A stretch of DNA of 64,000 nucleotides. Origin: Schistocerca nitens. Lineage: Eukaryota; Arthropoda; Insecta; Orthoptera; Acrididae. Positions 59,530 through 64,000 of the stretch are shown here, one piece after another. Location: contig NC_064622.1 of assembly GCF_023898315.1 (NCBI RefSeq), positions 165,560,178-165,624,177 of the forward strand. The letters are read 5' to 3'. Positions within the stretch are counted from its first letter, which is position 1, and every line of letters starts with the position of its first letter. The notes under the pieces were generated by a model, which saw only the letters and a list, made by a program, of their open reading frames with translations, did not search any database and was not told the DNA's origin. A program made the position numbers and the translations under genes.

Positions 59530-60650
59530 TGTTCACTTTAGAGAAGATGTTCAAGGTGACCACTTTGCATTTGCAAACACTTCACCACTCACTGGCTCAT
59601 CCTTTGCTAGACCCCTGCATCAAGGACTGCTGAAGTGGCATGCAAGAATACTATTAGATAGTGTACATCCACAGGTGGAGTACTATAAACTTGTTCCTCT
59701 AAGTGACCTCCCAAATAAAAATGAAGTGAATTAAGGTCCGAGAAACTTAGAGGCCAAAACACTGTACTTCCACGAGCAATCCACTTCCCTGGGAATGCTT
59801 CATTTAAATAGTTACGCACACTCATTCCAAAGTTTGGAGGTGGACTGTCATGCTGAAACCATAGCCATTGCTGAATGCCAAGTGAAAACTTTCTAATGCA
59901 TCATGGAAATATGCAAAGAAACGTGCGATATAGGGCACATTCAACTTGTCCAGCAATAGGTAACGGCCCAAAAGCACTTCTCCCATGATTCCACCCCCAG
60001 GTTTGTGCCAAAGTGTGCCTGAAAGCCAATTCCACATGTGAAATCTGTGTTGTGTCCCAACCAATAAAGGCTGCTGAAGAGGTTGACAATACCGTCATAA
60101 GTGAAGCTAGATTCGTCAGTCCATGTTACATTATTTATAAAATGTGCTTTAACTTACATTTGGTGTAAAAACAATTCGCAGAACTGTACTCATCGAATGT
60201 GGTCATCTGGCCACTAGTTTTGAGTTAACGTGTAATGACATGAATGCAGTTCCTCATCATGCACACTTCAACAAGCCGTGTCCTCTGTTTGTGAAGTATG
60301 TCTAGTCTTTGGACAACCTCTGTCCATTATCAGCTTCTCAAACCCATTGCTCCAGGCGACGAAAAACATTCTTATTGGGATGACACCTTTCAGGGTATGG
60401 TGCAGCATAAGTATGAGCAGCAGTATCTGCTTGATTAATGGGTGCTCACAGGGCCAAAATGTTCATTGTTTGTGTACTCCATTGGGAAGCCACCTTACAT
60501 ACACTTGACAGTACCAGTTATGATTGCGGTTAGTAGACACATGCATGCAGTTCAATGGATCCAACTGTCATATGATAAACAATGGTTGTGTGAGAAAATG
60601 ATATACTACTTACAGACAACAAGAGCTAGGGAACAGATGCTAAAAAATAA
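59530..60650 (-). mobile_element. Decayed DDE transposon (same type as 9830-13000)
   Basis: Minus-strand frames 60064-59822 and 59825-59607 show remains of the transposase: a WLSGTLWHK-type block, then LNVPYIARFF and a GKWIARGST piece ahead of the last catalytic block (WPLSFSDLNSLHFYLGGHLE). It is heavily mutated. It sits between two parts of a Penelope-like element in the same orientation (57965-59515 and 60860-61380), as if inserted into it. Its own ends are not resolved. Confidence 0.62.
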
Positions 60651-60667
60651 AAAAGGAAATAAAAAAG

Positions 60668-60775
60668 GTATCTGACAGGGATTCGAAACATAGCTCCATG
60701 GTGGAAGAGGGTTTGATGTCCCAGCAGTCTACTCGATGAACTATGATGCTGATATGGTTGTGTGAGGTGATACAC
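60668..60775 (-). repeat. tRNA-like SINE head (weak)
   Basis: The minus strand reads TAGTTCATCGAGTAGACTGCT followed about 30 bases later by TGTTTCGAATCCCTGTC, an A-box and B-box-like pair. A T-rich end follows. A degraded SINE is the likely reading. Confidence 0.4.
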
Positions 60776-60859
60776 GTTCCTCTGTACAGTTTGCTGTCCT
60801 ACACATTGTGACAGCGTTGGCAGCTTCTTATTTTCACGCATGTGTTTTCAAAATGCACC

Positions 60860-61380
60860 CTACATGATTTTGATAGATAAACTTTTGTCTTCAGCCTAGA
60901 TGACCAATCACAAGTGCAGCATATCTCTTCACCCTATATAGATGATGCCACATTTGCAAGGAACACCATACAAGTTCGATACATGAAAAGTTATACCATC
61001 TTCAACAGAGTGCTGGGAGTGGGCCAGAACAGTGGTCTCAGTCCACGTCTTTGCAGCACACATCCTAACTTGCTGCTCCATTGGCCTACAATACATCCTG
61101 ATTCACAGTACGTCTTTCGTTGGTGGCATCTGAACGCGTTTGCAATATTTCCCTTGCTATAACCATTCTCTCTGCACATGTGTCTCAAGTCAGAAACAAT
61201 ATTTGCTCTGCCTGCTAACGTGTTCTGGACTGGTTTCTTGTGTACGGGATGGTGAAAACTATCAGCTTTGAATTATCGACTAGTGTGCATTAGTTTCCTG
61301 TACACTGAATGAACAAGCTAGCCTCCTGCCTTCTGCACCGCTAAAACATCCAAGAATGTGTAAGGGGTCAACCGCTCCTT
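60860..61380 (-). mobile_element. Penelope-like reverse transcriptase part, decayed
   Basis: Broken minus-strand frames preserve the end of the RT domain and linker: FLDVLAVQKAGG, then LVHSVYRKLMHTSR and SFHHPVHKKPVQNTLAGR, then LRHMCRENGYSKGNI. At its 3' end LYGVPCKCGIIYIG marks the start of the GIY-YIG domain. The continuation may be the 58980-58600 block across the inserted DDE transposon. Confidence 0.65.
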
Positions 61381-61399
61381 ATGTATTGAGAACATATAT

Positions 61400-64000
61400 C
61401 TTTGCCTCACGCAGGTCGCAGTAGGTACTATCGATAGTTGAGTGCCTATTGCGCCAGAGAGTATCAGTGTTGAGACTCTGAGCAAGTAAGTTTGTGGATA
61501 TTACATGTCGTAGATCAGTAATAACATACTTTAGCTGTCGAATAAACATTTATTGAAGCACAGAACAAGGCGAATACAACATGGCTGTACAAACGTAGCG
61601 CGCTGAGAAAAAATAGACAAAGTAAGTCAAAGAGCCTTGCGTCCAAAGATAAGGCGTTTCACGCCAGAGGCGCCACACAGAGCTCCCTCCCCCCCCCCCC
61701 CCCCTCGGTTCCAGCAGTGCGGAGCACAGCAGAGGGAAACTTTCTCACTTGAACACAAAATCTTCGTACCAGCCTGGCGGTTGAAGGTGGCGTCCAGCGC
61801 GATCAGTGGGTACCTCGGAAGCCCCGCCAACAGGGTCACATGTGTCGGACCACTGCATAGGCAGTGGAGCGTCACTGGAGGTCACATCGGCAGCGTCAGT
61901 GGGCGAGGCGGCGGTGATGACAGGCAGACCAGAGGCGTCAGAATGCGGATCACCGAGGGACCACGTCGCTTTTCATCGCTTAAATGAAACGATATTGATT
62001 GTCCACTGCATAAGACGCGGTGTGGACCTGAATAAGGTGGTTCCAAGGCCGCACATACGGAGTCGTCGTGCAGCACTACAAATTTGCACGATGCCATGTC
62101 TTTGTGTACAAACATCGACGGCGAGGAATGAGCGCAAGGCAGGGGTGGTCGAAGGCAGGCCATGTGTGCACGCACTCGTTCTACACGGGCTGGAAGGTCG
62201 ATTGCGTTAGTCAAGGGTGCATCCTCGATGAATTAAGCTGGCAGGAGGAGGGGTTTTCTTTATAAGACCTCCGCCAACAAAGCATTCAGGCCAGACGAAG
62301 CACTCCATAACCAGGTGCATTGTGGCTCGCGTCCCAGGGTGGGTGAGGCCATGCAAGGTGGTAAAGACCATATGACGAATGGTACTAGGGACCAGCAGGC
62401 AGAGTGTGCCCGTAGAGGTGTCACAAAGGACAGGAATCATTGACCCATGTAGTATATAGGGCTGGACAAAGAGCGATGATTCATTGTCTGATATTATTTG
62501 CTGTATATCATCGTCGTCGGCTTATAGTTGGGCGAGCTCCTCCAGATTCAGCAGTGCAATTAGCATGCAGATGTGGGAAAGGTAGTCAGCCACAACATTT
62601 TCGATGCCGTGGATATGGCACATGTCGGAAGAGTGCTGGCTGATGTAGACCATATGGCGGAAACACCTCGGTGGATGGTCCTTAACCAGATTATGAATAG
62701 CGTCCATGAGTGCCTTCTGATCATTATAGATCATAAACGGTCGCCCCTCGAGTTCACTACGGAAAATTTTAATCGCCTCGTACACAGCGTTTAGCTCACA
62801 GTTGAAAGCTGAACACTTGCACTGGCTCTTAGTCAGTTTCTTGGAAAAGAAGTAGAGGGGTTGGGTGGATTCGGTGGTGTGCTGTTGTAAAACAACGCCC
62901 ACAGTTGAGTCACTGGCATCAGTCGTGATCGAGACACAGGCCTCAGGGTCTGGGTGAGTGAGTATGACGGCTTTTCCAAGGGCAGTTTTAAGGTTACCAA
63001 AGGTGACAAGCATGGATTTGTCCACTCCAACTTGCGTTTCCCAGTGGTGTTTTTGCCAGATAGAGTGTCGGTGAGGGTATTTTGGATGGAGATAGCTTGA
63101 GGACTTTGGCGGCAGTAAAAGTTTGCCACACCCAGAAAACGATGGAGGTAAGCATAATCCTCAGGGAGAGGAAGATCAAGTATGGTTTCGACATGAGAAC
63201 TCGTTGGTTGGAGGCCGTTGGCAGAGACAGTGTGGTCTAGGAAGGTAACTGATGTGGAACACAGTTGAGATTTGTGATGGTTGATCACCACGCCGTTGGC
63301 AGTGAGGGCCGAACAGACTGCATCAAGGTGAACTTGATGCTCCTCAGCGGAGGAGGAAAAGATCAGTATATCATCTAAGTAAGCATAAGCGAATGGCAGA
63401 GGGAGCAAAATGGAATCAATGAACTGCAGACACATCTGCGCAGCATTTTTCGGTCCATAAGGCATGTAACATTATTCAAATAGCCCAAAGGGTGTGATTA
63501 TGGCAGTCTTTGTAATATCCAGTAGATGCATAGGGATCTGATAATACGCTTTGGAACAATCTAAAACAGAGAAAAAGTTAGAACCTGGGAGTAATTGCGT
63601 GAAATCCTGGATATGTGGAATGGGGTAGTTACCGATGGTGCCAGAATTAACGGACCTGTAGCCCCCGCACAGGTGTAAGGTGCCATCCTTTTTCGGACCA
63701 AGGAGAACAGGTGAAGATCAGTTGCTATCAGAGGGGCAGAGACTGTCCAAAGCCAACAGATCTTGAACGATTTCCTTTGCATGCAGAAGTTTGGAAGCGT
63801 TAATGCACCTGGCCTTATAACAAACAAATGGTCCTTTGGTGGTGCAAATACTATGACAAGTGCCATTACTGATGACTGATACTCGCATAGGAGGGTCAGC
63901 AAAAGGGGTCACGAAGCTATCCGCAGGCAACGTTGGTTCACTGAGCTTGGTGAACCAGGATGGAGTAGGCGGGGCGTCGGCTGAAGTCAGCGATGGAAGA
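61400..64000 (-). mobile_element. Gypsy-type LTR fossil, runs off the window
   Basis: Minus-strand order: the reverse transcriptase (63930-63000, with YAYLDDILIFSS, whose DD is catalytic), RNase H (about 63025-62522, with ITTDASDSTVGVVLQQ), an integrase zinc region (about 62440-62260), a GPY/F-type region (about 62190-61890), a G-rich polypurine tract (61704-61689) and an LTR start TGTGGCGCCTCTGG near 61677. An AATAAA lies near 61545. The 5' part is outside the window. The fossil is broken in several places. Its LTR start resembles that of the 26218-27862 fossil. Confidence 0.85.
61689..61704 (-). repeat. Poly-G run in the polypurine tract
   Basis: 16 consecutive Gs on the minus strand lie directly before the LTR start of the Gypsy-type fossil, where the plus-strand primer is made. 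Confidence 0.8.

Noticed and set aside
1-64000. CRISPR arrays, operons, bacterial promoters and rRNA genes
   Set aside because: No evenly spaced short repeats, no operon-like gene spacing and no rRNA sequence were seen. Introns and SINEs mark the DNA as eukaryotic.

Overview
The window reads as a repeat-rich insect genome. The tRNA-derived SINE families (around 51.77-52.00 kb and 16.49-16.69 kb), the abundant Penelope-like elements, and RTE, CR1/L2, Jockey and I-type LINEs are the kind I associate with grasshoppers and locusts (Orthoptera). I recognise these families from memory and made no search. Almost every long open frame belongs to a transposable element.

The one clear host gene is mitochondrial ribosomal protein L30 (uL30m), on the minus strand. 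It has three coding exons: 54297-54194, 43830-43704 and 34736-34449. Splice sites and codon phase agree and give 172 codons. Introns of about 10.4 and 9.0 kb hold an I-clade LINE, an interrupted RTE LINE carrying a Tc1-like element, an SGNH/endonuclease LINE piece, a truncated second RTE-type LINE and SINEs. About 0.67 kb upstream there is a weak candidate for a divergent first exon on the plus strand.

Layout. 0-5.4 kb: a SINE, a foldback repeat, a mariner element that looks complete (intact 352-codon transposase, matching inverted ends, TA duplications), and DNA-transposon and LINE scraps. 7.2-9.2 kb: a SINE relic and a CR1/L2-type LINE. 9.8-13.0 kb: a decayed DDE transposon with ~300 bp inverted ends, split by a 990 bp hAT-like element with an 8 bp duplication. 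13.1-14.15 kb: two Penelope-like 3' ends head to head (a ~1 kb foldback). 14.9-16.7 kb: a Jockey LINE end and a SINE. 20-29.35 kb: a nested block in which an old minus-strand Gypsy-type fossil encloses a younger plus-strand Gypsy-type fossil (26218-27862, two 184 bp LTRs, GATG duplication), an RTE LINE, two Penelope-like copies and a Jockey tail. 29559-33520: a 4 kb element with ~0.5 kb inverted ends and a protein family I cannot name. 34.4-54.3 kb: the L30 gene. 55.2-61.4 kb: Penelope-like, Jockey and DDE-transposon pieces, again nested. 61.4-64.0 kb: a minus-strand Gypsy-type fossil running off the window.

These parts do not form a pathway. The window records layered insertion into and beside one housekeeping gene. 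The observations most worth following are the unnamed 4 kb element, the recurring head-to-head Penelope foldbacks, the intact mariner, and the nested insertions that can be ordered in time.
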